Origin: WHSW01 sp963851045
GTDB lineage: Bacteria > Actinomycetota > Thermoleophilia > Solirubrobacterales > 70-9
Direction: 5' to 3'
Length of the DNA: 64,000 nucleotides
Assembly: GCA_963851045.1 (NCBI GenBank)
Contig: CAWKNC010000001.1
Location: 868,001 to 932,000, forward strand
Every line of letters begins with the position of its first letter. The stretch's first letter is position 1. The notes under the pieces were generated by a model. That model ran no database searches. It was not told the DNA's origin and saw only the letters and a list, made by a program, of their open reading frames with translations. This document shows, one piece after another, positions 11,619-19,918 of the stretch. Position numbers and translations under genes: made by a program.

Positions 11619-12062
11619 GTGTTGAATCGGATTGTGGTCGGGACAGACGGCTCAACCACCGCCGCTGAGGCCGTTCGTCAGGCGATCGAGCTCGCTCGTC
11701 TCGCCGGCGGGAGCCTCGAGATCGTCAGCGCGTACGAGCCCGTCAGCCGTACGCGACTTCGCGGCGAGGCCGAGGAGGTTCCCGCGGACGTCGCCTACGC
11801 CGTCGGCCCCAAGGAGGACGTCAATCAGATCCTTGAGGCAGCCGCCGGTGCCGCCAAGCAGGCAGGGGTGGAGGTCAGCACCCACGCTCGCGAGGCCGGT
11901 CCCGCCGATGCGATCCTCGACGTCGCCGAGCAGACGAAGGCCGATCTGATCGTTGTCGGCAACAAGGGGATGACCGGCGCCCGCCGGTTCGTGCTCGGCA
12001 GCGTGCCGAACAACATCTCCCACCACGCTCCCTGCAGCGTCTACATCGTCCGCACGACTTAG
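11619..12062 (+). CDS. Universal stress protein (UspA family), ATP-binding type
   Basis: A 147-residue single Usp domain. The GTG at 11619 is chosen because AAGGAGG lies 6-7 nt upstream and the product then starts directly at the first strand (VLNRIVVGTDGS). The ATP-binding signature G-2x-G-9x-G(S) is complete near the C-terminus (VVGNKGMTG...LGSV), placing it with ATP-binding Usp proteins. Its role is in stress or dormancy signalling in the cytoplasm; the specific signal is unknown. The tadA gene follows 12 bp downstream on the same strand and may be cotranscribed. Confidence 0.93.
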   Translation: MLNRIVVGTDGSTTAAEAVRQAIELARLAGGSLEIVSAYEPVSRTRLRGEAEEVPADVAYAVGPKEDVNQILEAAAGAAKQAGVEVSTHAREAGPADAILDVAEQTKADLIVVGNKGMTGARRFVLGSVPNNISHHAPCSVYIVRTT

Positions 12063-12074
12063 CCCGCCGGTCGT

Positions 12075-12530
12075 GTGAGCGCCGCCGACGACGAGCGCCT
12101 GATGCGGGCGGCGCTCGCGGAGGCCGAGCGCGCGGCCACGCACGGCGACGTCCCGATCGGCGCCGTGGTCGCCCGCGACGGCGCCGTGCTCGCAGCGGCA
12201 GGCAACGAGCGCGAGCTGCGTCGGGACCCCACGGCGCACGCGGAGATCCTCGCGCTACGTGCCGCTGCCGAGGCACTCGGCGGCTGGCGCCTGCCCGACA
12301 CGACCCTCTACGTGACCCTCGAGCCATGCGCGATGTGCGCGGGCGCGGTGGTGTTGGCGCGCGTCCCGCGCGTCGTCTACGCGACCATGGACCCAAAGGC
12401 CGGCGCCGCCGGCAGCGTGCTCGACGTCCTGGCCGAGCCGCGTCTCAACCACCGGCCGCGGGTCGAGAGCGGGCTCCTGGCAGCCGAGGCCGCCGACCTC
12501 CTGCGCGCCTTCTTCGCAGCACGCCGCTAG
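12075..12530 (+). CDS. tadA: tRNA-specific adenosine deaminase TadA
   Basis: A 151-residue cytidine-deaminase-fold protein. The zinc site is complete: His55 and the proton-shuttle Glu57 in HAE, and Cys85 and Cys88 in PCAMC. It converts adenosine to inosine at the wobble position (A34) of tRNA-Arg(ACG). GTG start 12 bp after the stress-protein gene. The length is normal for the family. It is followed by a C-rich non-coding stretch of about 45 bp (12532-12577), almost a pure pyrimidine run, with no recognisable signal. Confidence 0.94.
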   Translation: MSAADDERLMRAALAEAERAATHGDVPIGAVVARDGAVLAAAGNERELRRDPTAHAEILALRAAAEALGGWRLPDTTLYVTLEPCAMCAGAVVLARVPRVVYATMDPKAGAAGSVLDVLAEPRLNHRPRVESGLLAAEAADLLRAFFAARR

Positions 12531-12622
12531 CCCCCCGCCACCCCCCGCCCCCGCCCCCGCGCCCGCCGCCCCCCCGAACTGATCGGACTCACTACCGATA
12601 GGCGAGACTGAGGCCGCACAGT

Positions 12623-13540
12623 TCAGGGGCGAAGCAGGTAGGAGCGCAGTTCCGCGAGGACGAGCGGCCACTCGTTCTCGATCTGCTGGCGGGAGTAGCG
12701 CAGGACTGTCCAGCCGGCTTGACGCAAGCGGAGGTCCCGTGAGCGGTCGGTGTAAACAGCTGCAGGGTGCCCATGAGCCGTGCCGCCATCGATCTCGACC
12801 GCCAGTTTGTGGTTCCGCCAGATTGCGTCGACCTTGTATCCGAGGACCTTGCGATTCATCTCGGGAGCCGGCAGACCGGCGGCATCACAGGCAATGACGA
12901 AATAGTCCTCCAGAGGGCTCAATGTCCTCGCGAGCTCGGGAAGCTGCTGCGCCAATGCTCTTCTCACCGCCGCGCTCCCCTTGCGCCCACGCTTAAGAGC
13001 CGAGACAGCCTCCACGGGGGGTAGCCGGTTCAAAAATGATGCCTGGGCAACCATCTTTCGGACCTCATTGAGGTCGAGCATTCCTGCGGTATCGACCAGG
13101 GTTCGCCCGACCGCTGTGGCTGGCAGCCCCTGATGGGTGACCACGTACAGATGCCGTGGTCGATGGACTACAACCTTGCGAAGCGATCGCACGTCGCGCG
13201 GTGTGCTGACGTGGATGACGTTCGGGACCGCACTGATGAGCTGCCACCAGGAGGCCGCGGTGGTGTGGCTGAGAGCCGCGCCTTCCCCGACGTACAGCAA
13301 GGCTGCCATCAACCGGCCCCGTAGGTCGAGGTGCGAATGGCCGACCGCGTAGACCCGAGGATGTACGGGGATCAAATGCCCTCTTGCCGCCCTCTGCGAG
13401 ATCGCGTTCGCGCTGAGGCCGAGGCGGCGCAACTGGCACCACGAGGCGACTCCGTGCTGACGAGCGGCAAGAGCCGCGACCCGAACTGTGCGGCCTCGAT
13501 ACCTCTCAGCGGTACTCAGACCAATCAGTTCGCGGGGCAT
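12623..13540 (-). CDS. DUF559-type protein with N-terminal AbiEi-like winged helix
   Basis: A 305-residue protein. The ATG at 13540 (MPRELIGLS) is preferred over longer frames that would run into the tRNA-Ser gene upstream. The N-terminal ~80 residues look like the winged-helix type IV antitoxin-like module (ALAARQHGVASWCQL...GLSANAISQRAARG). The last ~110 residues match the DUF559/Vsr-like nuclease fold, with NHKLAVEIDGGTAH and DRSRDLRLRQAGWTVLRYS; the Glu-Asp-Gly and Asp-Arg parts resemble the PD-(D/E)xK core. Such proteins are very common in Actinobacteria and their role is unproven. No toxin partner is adjacent. Confidence 0.75.
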   Translation of the reverse strand: MPRELIGLSTAERYRGRTVRVAALAARQHGVASWCQLRRLGLSANAISQRAARGHLIPVHPRVYAVGHSHLDLRGRLMAALLYVGEGAALSHTTAASWWQLISAVPNVIHVSTPRDVRSLRKVVVHRPRHLYVVTHQGLPATAVGRTLVDTAGMLDLNEVRKMVAQASFLNRLPPVEAVSALKRGRKGSAAVRRALAQQLPELARTLSPLEDYFVIACDAAGLPAPEMNRKVLGYKVDAIWRNHKLAVEIDGGTAHGHPAAVYTDRSRDLRLRQAGWTVLRYSRQQIENEWPLVLAELRSYLLRP

Positions 13541-13677
13541 GGGGCCACCGTGACGCTCGCGGGCGCGCGAGTGGCGCGTGGAGTGCGCCGAGAATGTGGC
13601 GCGCGGGGGGCGAGACGTGCGAGACGGCGGCCCCGTGGCCCGCGCGTGGCGAGACGCACGCACGGACCGCGCCCCAC

Positions 13678-13723
13678 GCCCCTCGGCCCCACGGCCCGCG
13701 GCCCCTCGGCCCCACGGCCCGCG
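13678..13723. repeat. Two exact 23-bp GC-rich tandem units
   Basis: Two perfect copies of a 23-bp unit rich in CGGCCC (13678-13700 and 13701-13723). They sit in a low-complexity stretch of roughly 13560-13735 between tRNA-Ser(GGA) and the DUF559 gene. No coding sense is supported. It may be slippage DNA or part of the tRNA 3' trailer. Confidence 0.6.
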
Positions 13724-13738
13724 CGCGGCGCGATTGAA

Positions 13739-13827
13739 CGGACAGGGTGGGATTCGAACCCACGAGGCAGCTTGCACCGCCCACGCGATTTCCAGTCGCG
13801 CACCTTAAGCCACTCGGTCACCTGTCC
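13739..13827 (-). tRNA. tRNA-Ser (anticodon GGA)
   Basis: Class II tRNA with a long variable arm. The 7-bp acceptor stem GGACAGG/CCTGTCC, T-arm GTGGGTTCGAATCCCAC and anticodon loop CTGGAAA (anticodon GGA, reads UCC) are visible on the minus strand. CCA is not encoded. Confidence 0.93.
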
Positions 13828-13930
13828 CGAGGCCCTGACTGTAGTGGCGAAAGGCCCGCTTGGGACGCGCAGCGCGGATGTCGAGTCCGCAAGACTCCAC
13901 CTCACGGCCGCATTTGCCGATAGCCAGAGC

Positions 13931-14974
13931 ATGGCTGCGATTTCGAAGGGGCGTACGCGCGCGCAGAGCGAGATCGCGACCCCGAGCTACATGTGGAATG
14001 TCGCGGCGATCCTCTTCGCCGTGGGCGCGACGATTGGGGCCCTCGCGCTCCTCGCCCCGCACCCCGAGGCCTTCAATGACAAGGCCCTCTGGACGAGCGT
14101 GGCCTTCACCTATCTCGGCTCGGGGCTGTGCGCGCTTGCGGCGAATCACTTGCCCGCCTGGCCGCTCCACATCGTCGTCGCGATCGCGATCCTGGCGATC
14201 ACCGGCGCCGCTTACGCCACGTCGGACCCCTCAGGCTTCTACGCGCTCTACAACGTCTGGATCGGGCTCTTCGCCGTGTTCTTTTTCTCGCGGCGGGCCG
14301 CGGTGGGATACCTCGTCGGCATTGGGGTCGCCTACGCCGCGCTGCTGATCCATTTCGACACGTCCTCGGGCCTGGCGCGCTGGATCACGGGCGTTGGGAC
14401 GATCTGCCTCGGCGCCTTCATGATCGACTCGCTGCTCGGTCGGGTTCGTAAGATCGCCGACGACAACGCCGATATCGCCGCGGAGCGGGAGGGGTTGATG
14501 GCGACGCTTGCGGAGGTCGCCCGGACCGACGACCTCACCGGGCTCGCCAACCGCCGCGCGTGGGGCGAGACGCTGGAGCGTGAGCTCAAGCGGGCCGCCC
14601 GCGATGACGCACCGCTCTGCGTCGGCATCGTCGACCTAGACCACTTCAAGGAGTTCAACGATCGCAACGGGCACCTGGCCGGTGACCGCCTGCTCAAGCA
14701 GCTTGCGGCAGGTTGGAACGGGGAGCTGCGCGCCTCGGATTTTCTCGCGCGCTATGGCGGTGAGGAGTTTGCGCTCGCGCTCCCCGGATGCTCGCTGGAG
14801 GATGCGGTCGTCATTACCGAGCGGCTTCGTGCGGCCACCCCCGCGCAGGAGACGGCCTCGGCCGGGATCGTCCTCTGGGACGGCGAAGAGTCCGGCGAGG
14901 AGCTCGTCGGTCGCGCCGACGCTGCGCTCTACGAGGCAAAGCACAGAGGACGCGATCGGATAGTCGTCGCCTGA
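13931..14974 (+). CDS. Membrane-bound diguanylate cyclase (GGDEF)
   Basis: A 347-residue protein. The ATG at 13931 (MAAISKGRTR) is used, because the longer frame runs through the tRNA-Ser region. Residues ~25-190 form about six transmembrane helices of a MASE-like sensor. The GGDEF domain follows, with the active motif GGEEF at ~275-280 and an RASD I-site (RxxD) just upstream, so it should make cyclic di-GMP and be product-inhibited. The signal sensed is unknown. It is followed 24 bp later by the YtoQ-like gene. Confidence 0.9.
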   Translation: MAAISKGRTRAQSEIATPSYMWNVAAILFAVGATIGALALLAPHPEAFNDKALWTSVAFTYLGSGLCALAANHLPAWPLHIVVAIAILAITGAAYATSDPSGFYALYNVWIGLFAVFFFSRRAAVGYLVGIGVAYAALLIHFDTSSGLARWITGVGTICLGAFMIDSLLGRVRKIADDNADIAAEREGLMATLAEVARTDDLTGLANRRAWGETLERELKRAARDDAPLCVGIVDLDHFKEFNDRNGHLAGDRLLKQLAAGWNGELRASDFLARYGGEEFALALPGCSLEDAVVITERLRAATPAQETASAGIVLWDGEESGEELVGRADAALYEAKHRGRDRIVVA

Positions 14975-14998
14975 GCGCGGCTGGATACGATCGGGGCC

Positions 14999-15475
14999 AT
15001 GAGCTCCAACGGCACGGCAGCGTGGCGCGTTTATCTCTCTGGCGAGATCCACTCCGACTGGCGCGAGCGAATCGCCGAGGGCGTAGGCGAGGCGGGCCTC
15101 CCGGTCGAGCTGCTCGCACCCGTGACCGACCACGGGGCCTCCGACGACGTCGGGATTGACATCCTCGGCCCGGAGGACGAGAGCTTCTGGAAGGACCACA
15201 AGGGAGCGGGCGTCAACGCCGTTCGCACCCAGACCCTGCTGCGAAGCGCCGATTTGGTGGTCGTCCGATTCGGCGACAAGTACCGCCAGTGGAACGCGGC
15301 GTTCGAGGCGGGCTACGCCGCCGCGCTCGGCAAGCCGCTCATCACCCTCCACGATCCCGAGCTCACCCACGCGCTCAAGGAGGTCGACCGCGCTGCACTC
15401 GCGACGGCTGAAACCCCCGAGCAGGTCGTCGAGATCCTCACGTACGCCACCACCGGTCCTGGCGTCCGCGCCTAG
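14999..15475 (+). CDS. ytoQ: YtoQ family protein
   Basis: A 158-residue protein that matches the conserved pattern of Bacillus YtoQ from memory: YLSGEIHSDWRE at the start, then a middle block with GPEDESFWKDHKG, FGDKYRQWNAAFEAGYA and GKPLITLHDPEL. The fold is thought to be nucleoside-2-deoxyribosyltransferase-like. No activity is established, so none is assigned. It is soluble with no signal peptide. It ends 33 bp before tRNA-Ser(CGA). Confidence 0.8.
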   Translation: MSSNGTAAWRVYLSGEIHSDWRERIAEGVGEAGLPVELLAPVTDHGASDDVGIDILGPEDESFWKDHKGAGVNAVRTQTLLRSADLVVVRFGDKYRQWNAAFEAGYAAALGKPLITLHDPELTHALKEVDRAALATAETPEQVVEILTYATTGPGVRA

Positions 15476-15508
15476 AAGGCCGCGCTAGCCTCTGGCCCCG
15501 CGTCACCT

Positions 15509-15599
15509 GGAGGGGTGGCAGAGCGGTTGAATGCGGCGGTCTCGAAAACCGTTATGGGCGGATTCCCGTCCATCGAGGGTTCGAATCCCTCCCCCTCCG
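15509..15599 (+). tRNA. tRNA-Ser (anticodon CGA), used as an integration site
   Basis: Class II tRNA: acceptor GGAGGGG/CCCCTCC, T-arm GAGGGTTCGAATCCCTC, anticodon loop CTCGAAA (anticodon CGA, reads UCG). Its 3' 61 bases (15539-15599) recur perfectly at 17114-17174, marking it as the attachment site of an integrated element. Confidence 0.94.
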
Positions 15600-15636
15600 T
15601 TTCAAGCCAGACTCCCTTGGACTGGAGCCTCAACAG

Positions 15637-16230
15637 GTGACCCTGCCCGAAACGGATACCACCGTGGCTGACGGAGCCGTGACGCAGGTCTCACCCGACG
15701 AAGGAACCAACGTGCCGCCGGAAGCGACGGTGAGCTACCTCCGCAACCCCACCGAGTCGCGAACATCGACAAGGAGCCCGCTTTGCGAGGTCGGCTTCAG
15801 GCAGCCCGATCCCGGGAATCCTCCGAGTGATGGGGAAGGGGCCTATGCAGAGTGGCGACTGGCGCCAGAGGGGGCGTATCACCCAATCCTCAACAACCCG
15901 AGCGATGTCTCAGTCAGCAGTGTTCCGCTCCGGTGGGGTACCAAGCGGTGGGGGTGGCGCCACATCCGCATCGGTCACGGATACGGGCAGACCGACAAGT
16001 CTCAAACCGTCGCGGCTCTGGCCACGGATCCTACGCCGATCGACGGCCTGTTCAAGAAACAATGGTTGTACCACTATTGGTTCACCGTGCAGGTCATGGG
16101 GGCCTCAATTCACTGCCTCCGTACCGTGGTTGTGGAGTTCAAGGAGGACGATAAGGCGATTGCAGCAGGCCGGTCCGGGATCCGTGGCATCCATAACAGC
16201 TATACGGGACTATTGTTGCCTGAGGACTGA
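15637..16230 (+). CDS. Hypothetical protein with a partial PASTA-like N-terminus
   Basis: A 197-residue frame from a GTG just 37 bp after the tRNA. The first ~35 residues (TTVADGAVTQVSPDEGTNVP) resemble the second half of a PASTA domain, as in serine/threonine kinases and penicillin-binding proteins. The frame stays open upstream towards the tRNA, which suggests the front of the gene was cut by integration or deletion. The remainder (~60-197) is an unrecognised soluble domain with several Trp/His residues (RWGTKRWGWRHIRIGHGYG). The next gene overlaps its stop (TGATG). Function unknown; it may be a fragment. Confidence 0.55.
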   Translation: MTLPETDTTVADGAVTQVSPDEGTNVPPEATVSYLRNPTESRTSTRSPLCEVGFRQPDPGNPPSDGEGAYAEWRLAPEGAYHPILNNPSDVSVSSVPLRWGTKRWGWRHIRIGHGYGQTDKSQTVAALATDPTPIDGLFKKQWLYHYWFTVQVMGASIHCLRTVVVEFKEDDKAIAAGRSGIRGIHNSYTGLLLPED

Positions 16231-16589
16231 TGGAACGGTTCAATAGCGACCACGCGCCCTCGGCCGATCTCACCGAGGAGGAGTTTCGGGCCTACGAAAC
16301 CGCGATCAGGGACGCGCTTCGAGAGGCTGTGCTGTCAAAAAAGCACGTGCGCTGGTCTTTCGACTCGATCGAACTCGAAGGCTCTCGCCCTGAAACGGCG
16401 GTCGTTTTTCGCTTTCGCGAGATACGGCGGGACCCTGCTCGGCCTCTTGTTGCTCGAGCGCCGATCTGGGTGGATGACGGCGTCCACTCCATCGGTGGCA
16501 ATCGATATCTGGACCCGGCTCCCGCGGTAGCGGGCTGGCTGTGGTCGTCCTTCGAGGCGGAGGAGTTCGACGTACGCGAGGTCTCGTAG
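16230..16589 (+). CDS. Hypothetical protein inside the decayed tRNA-Ser element
   Basis: A 119-residue soluble protein starting at an ATG that overlaps the preceding stop by one base, so the two are probably cotranslated. It is acidic and charged, with no signal peptide or membrane segment and no motif I recognise. The phrase LVARAPIWVDDGVHSIGGNRY suggests a small alpha/beta fold. The overlap favours a real gene pair, perhaps a two-component cargo such as an effector/immunity or toxin/antitoxin pair, but nothing in the sequence shows this. Confidence 0.5.
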   Translation: MERFNSDHAPSADLTEEEFRAYETAIRDALREAVLSKKHVRWSFDSIELEGSRPETAVVFRFREIRRDPARPLVARAPIWVDDGVHSIGGNRYLDPAPAVAGWLWSSFEAEEFDVREVS

Positions 16590-16895
16590 CGGGCCGGCTG
16601 CGAGACGCGAAGTCGTGGGATGGGCTGGTGCGACGTCGAGGGCCAGTTGTCTAGCCGGAGAAACTGGCCGTTAGGCAGCTTCTACCCCTGCCGAGTTCGG
16701 GCTCGTTGACCTGATCTCCGATCTTCTGGATTCCAGCTTCCAGGCGAGCAAGTACAGCGCCGACAGGAATTGGGTGTCGGACGATCTGTGTCAGGCCCAG
16801 GACGCCACAGTAATTCCGCGACGGCCTGAGTGCGGCAGGTGGGGCTACGGATTCTCGTCTAAGGCCGTAGCGCGCCGAGCTATGACCAGCCACCC

Positions 16896-17006
16896 GGACA
16901 CGCGAACATCAGCGTGACGCTGGACCGCTACGGCCACCTGTTCCCAGGCGTCGAAGACGAGGCGCGCGCGCTACTCGATCGATGCTTCGCTGGCCCCAAT
17001 CGCTGA
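16896..17006 (+). pseudogene. C-terminal remnant of a tyrosine integrase
   Basis: The frame reads GHANISVTLDRYGHLFPGVE and ends about 16 residues later at a TGA. This is the hallmark end of phage integrases: the catalytic-box GH followed by the nucleophilic Tyr (DRYGHL). Upstream, the frame loses any similarity to the R...HxxR core, so only about 37 codons survive. It lies 108 bp before the displaced tRNA-Ser copy. Confidence 0.8.
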
Positions 17007-17113
17007 CTCCGCCGATCATGTGGCATTCGGCGGCCACGGCTCGTCGTGCCCATGCCCGTACCCACGGCCGCCGGAAATGGCGCTATACCTGGCGTTCGCG
17101 CGAGTCGACCCAC

Positions 17114-17174
17114 GTCTCGAAAACCGTTATGGGCGGATTCCCGTCCATCGAGGGTTCGAATCCCTCCCCCTCCG
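17114..17174 (+). repeat. Displaced 3' half of tRNA-Ser (att repeat)
   Basis: A perfect 61-bp copy of 15539-15599. It starts in the anticodon loop (GTCTCGAAAACCG) and ends at the discriminator base, with no 5' half, so it is not a functional tRNA. It marks the far end of the decayed element. Confidence 0.93.
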
Positions 17175-17323
17175 CTGGGCAGGAAAGACGGCGCCAGGCA
17201 AGGGGGGGGCCTCGGTTGCCGGTGGTACGTGTGATCTCGCAAGAACGACCCGGCCGGATTCGGCAAGTGCCCCGAGCTGATCAAGCTCGGCTTCGCCGGC
17301 CCCGGGTCGGGTACAAGGGGTGT

Positions 17324-18376
17324 GTGGAGGCGTCGATCAACACCCATGCGAGCGCGTCGCGCCTCGTCGACGGGATTGTCGGTGCGATCGGCGAGACGCC
17401 GTTGGTCAGGCTGCGCCGCTACCTGGCGCCGGCCGAGATCGAGCTCTGGGCCAAGCTCGAGTCCGCCAACCCGGGCGGCTCGGCGAAGGACCGCCCGGCG
17501 AAGCGAATGATCGCCGAGGCGCTGCGCGCCGGCAAAATCGGCCCCTCGACGACCGTGATCGAGTCAAGCTCGGGCAACATGGCCATTGGCCTCGCCCAGG
17601 CGTGCCGGTTTTACGGCCTGCACCTGATCTGCGTGCTCGATGCGAAGTCGAACGCGACCACGATTCGCATTCTTCGCGCCTTCGGAGCCGAGGTTCGAGT
17701 GGTGACCGAGCCGGACCCCGTTACCGGCGACCTGCTGACGGCCCGCCTGCACCTGGTCGCCCGTCTCGCCGAGCAGATTCCCGACTCCTTCTGGCCCGAC
17801 CAGTACTCGAACCAAGCCAACCCCGAGGCGCATTCCGAGGGCACTGCGCGCGAGATCGACGAGGCGCTCGGCGGTGAGCTCGACTACCTATTCGTCGCGG
17901 CCGGGACCGCAGGGACCCTGCGCGGCTGCGCCGAGTATCTGCGCGAGCACGAGCGCGCGACGAGGCTGATCGCGGTCGACGCCCACGGCAGCGCCCTCTT
18001 TGGCGGTACCTCCGGGGATCGCAGGTTGCGCGGTCACGGCGCCGGGGTCGAGAGCGCCCACTCGAAGGCCGCCGATTACGCCGAGATCGTCCGCGTCAGC
18101 GACCTCGAGTGCGTCATCGGTTGCAGGCGGCTGATCGAGCGCGAGGCGATCTTCGCCGGGGCCTCGTCCGGAGCGGTCGCGATCGCGCTCGAGCGGATCT
18201 TGTCCTCGATCGAGCCGGGAGCGCGATGCGCGATCATCCTTCCCGATGGTGGCGCCGGCTATCTCGACACCGTTTATGACGACGACTGGGTCGCGGCCGA
18301 ACTCGGCTGCAGTTGCGGCGAGCTCGAGCGATTCGTTCGCGGCGAGAGCCCGCCGACATCCGCCGCACCCGTCTGA
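17324..18376 (+). CDS. SbnA/cysteine-synthase-like PLP enzyme (2,3-diaminopropionate-type biosynthesis)
   Basis: A 350-residue fold-type II PLP enzyme. The GTG at 17324 is chosen because AAGGGG lies 3-7 nt upstream and the product then starts just before the domain. The PLP Lys55 lies in NPGGSAKDR, the phosphate/substrate loop is ESSSGN, and the PLP-phosphate Gly loop is GTAGT. The unusual GGSAKDRPAKRM context and the long C-terminus (GCSCGELERFV) fit SbnA-type enzymes, which join O-phosphoserine and glutamate on the way to 2,3-diaminopropionate, better than CysK. The SbnB partner (an ornithine-cyclodeaminase-like dehydrogenase) is absent. It is the first gene of a tight three-gene operon; the next start is 6 bp after its stop. 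Confidence 0.78.
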   Translation: MEASINTHASASRLVDGIVGAIGETPLVRLRRYLAPAEIELWAKLESANPGGSAKDRPAKRMIAEALRAGKIGPSTTVIESSSGNMAIGLAQACRFYGLHLICVLDAKSNATTIRILRAFGAEVRVVTEPDPVTGDLLTARLHLVARLAEQIPDSFWPDQYSNQANPEAHSEGTAREIDEALGGELDYLFVAAGTAGTLRGCAEYLREHERATRLIAVDAHGSALFGGTSGDRRLRGHGAGVESAHSKAADYAEIVRVSDLECVIGCRRLIEREAIFAGASSGAVAIALERILSSIEPGARCAIILPDGGAGYLDTVYDDDWVAAELGCSCGELERFVRGESPPTSAAPV

Positions 18377-18382
18377 GGCACC

Positions 18383-19918
18383 GTGATCGATCGGGGCCGG
18401 CTGGCGCCGCTGCGCGTTGCAATCGTCGGGCTCGGCCCGAAGGGGCTGTTCGCCTTGGAGAGGCTGCTCGACCGCGCCGCTGCGCGGCCTTGCGATCGCG
18501 GAATCGAGCTGGTTGCGTTCGAGCCTCACCACGCACCCGGAGCCGGGCCGGTCTACGACCCGAGCCAGCCCGGCTATCTGCGGATGAACTTCGCCGCGGA
18601 TCAAGTCGACGCATGGCCTGCCTGCTCGCGGGCAGCCACCGCTGAGCGACGGCTCTCGTTCGAAGCCTGGCGCGGGCAGCGCCCCGGCCTCGGCGACGAC
18701 GCCTACCCGGCCCGTGGCGACGTCGGTCGCTACCTCTGTGAGTGTCTGCAAGCAGCGATCGAGCCTGCGCCGGCGGAGATCTCGGTGACGATGGAGCCGG
18801 TCCGCGTCGCGGCGGTGGAGCCCTGTGAGCGCGGCTGGCGGCTGCGCTTCGGCGCTGACAGCGCCAGCTTCGACGAGGTGCTCGTGGCCACCGGGCACGC
18901 GGACGAGTGGGAAGGAGCCCTGCGCCACGGCTGGAGCCACGCGGCGCCCTTGATCGATTCTGTCTTCCCGGTCGAACGCAAGCTCACGCTCGGATCGGTT
19001 CCCCCCGGCGCCCGAGTCGCCGCCCGGGGTTTCGCCCTCACCTTCATCGACATGGCTCTGGCGCTGACCGAGGGGAGGGGAGGGGTTTTCGAAAGCGAAG
19101 GGCCCGGCCTGCGCTACCGGCCGGCCGGCGCGGAGCCCGAGGTGATCCTGCCGTTCTCGCGCACCGGGAGGCCGATGCTCGCAAAGCCCGAACCGAGAAC
19201 CGTCTCGCGGGAGTGGGAGCGTGCCGGTCGCCGGGTCCGCGAGGAGATCCTCGGCGCCCCAGGGCCGAACCTGCCGGCATCGCTGCGGGGCTTCGTCGAC
19301 CTGCTTGCCGCCCACCCGCATAACCCCGGGAGCGGAGCCGAGGCGGCGGCCGGAGCGGCGTGGCGAGCGATCTATGCGGCAATCGTCGAGCGCTGTGGTG
19401 GCGACGGCCTCGATGCCGCCGAGTGGCCGGCGTTTCGCGCCCTAGCCGCCGAGATGGAGCGGGTCGCCTTTGGGCCGCCGCCACTCAACGCGCGGAAGCT
19501 GCGGGCGCTGATCGAGGCCGGAATCGTTGACTGTGGTCACGCCGAGGGCGGTCGGATCGAGACCGCGAACGGGCGCAGCATCCTGCGCTCAGCGGCGGGG
19601 GTGACGCCGGTTGACGTCGTCGCCGACGCGGTCCTTGCGCCCCCGGGTGTCGTCGGGGTCGCGAACCCGGTGATCGAGGCGCTCCTCGTAGGAGGTCAGG
19701 CACGCGTGCTTCCGGGTCGGCGCGGAATCGAGGTCGCGGCCGATGCCAGCTGCGTCGGTGCCGACGGGTCCCCGAGCCTGGGTCTCGCCGCCTGCGGGCG
19801 TCCAACCGAGGACTCGGTGATCGGCAACGACACCCTCAGCCGTGAGCTGCACCCGCAGCTCGACCGCTGGGCCGATCGGGTAATCGCCCGGGTGTCCGTC
19901 CCTCTCGCCGTCGGATGA
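18383..19918 (+). CDS. FAD/NAD(P)-binding protein, COG4529 family
   Basis: A 511-residue protein with a GTG start and an N-terminal Rossmann FAD-binding motif (IVGLGPKGLFALE). The GAGPVYDPSQPGYLRMNFAADQ block is characteristic of the COG4529/NAD_binding_9 family, relatives of flavin monooxygenases such as N-hydroxylases. A second nucleotide-binding segment appears mid-protein, and the C-terminus closes with a conserved SLGLAACGRPTEDSVIGNDTL block. No signal peptide. It lies between an SbnA-like synthase and a PLP decarboxylase and overlaps the latter by 4 bp, so it probably oxidises or hydroxylates the small molecule made by them. From memory, similar triads (y4xP/y4yA-type) occur in rhizobia, some beside siderophore synthetases. 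Confidence 0.72.
   Translation: MIDRGRLAPLRVAIVGLGPKGLFALERLLDRAAARPCDRGIELVAFEPHHAPGAGPVYDPSQPGYLRMNFAADQVDAWPACSRAATAERRLSFEAWRGQRPGLGDDAYPARGDVGRYLCECLQAAIEPAPAEISVTMEPVRVAAVEPCERGWRLRFGADSASFDEVLVATGHADEWEGALRHGWSHAAPLIDSVFPVERKLTLGSVPPGARVAARGFALTFIDMALALTEGRGGVFESEGPGLRYRPAGAEPEVILPFSRTGRPMLAKPEPRTVSREWERAGRRVREEILGAPGPNLPASLRGFVDLLAAHPHNPGSGAEAAAGAAWRAIYAAIVERCGGDGLDAAEWPAFRALAAEMERVAFGPPPLNARKLRALIEAGIVDCGHAEGGRIETANGRSILRSAAGVTPVDVVADAVLAPPGVVGVANPVIEALLVGGQARVLPGRRGIEVAADASCVGADGSPSLGLAACGRPTEDSVIGNDTLSRELHPQLDRWADRVIARVSVPLAVG

Larger units (their letters stand above)
15539..17174 (+). mobile_element. Decayed integrated element at tRNA-Ser(CGA)
   Basis: The interval is bounded by two identical 61-bp copies of the tRNA-Ser 3' half, starting in the anticodon loop: the classic footprint of tyrosine-recombinase integration. 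Between them lie two hypothetical genes and the last ~37 codons of a tyrosine integrase. At 1.5 kb between the repeats it is far too small and broken to be mobile, so most of the original element has been lost. The stretch 16590-16895 has no gene I can support. The integrase remnant lies near the displaced tRNA copy. Confidence 0.85.

Noticed and set aside
12531..12622. C-rich run after tadA as a terminator or promoter
   Set aside because: No inverted repeat or T-run; appears to be simple low-complexity DNA.
16651..16893. 80-codon minus-strand frame in the decayed element
   Set aside because: No ribosome-binding site or family pattern, and it ends inside the integrase remnant region; left as non-coding.
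17888..19321. Minus-strand 477-codon frame opposite the SbnA/COG4529 genes
   Set aside because: Shadow frame; the plus-strand proteins have intact family motifs over the same interval.
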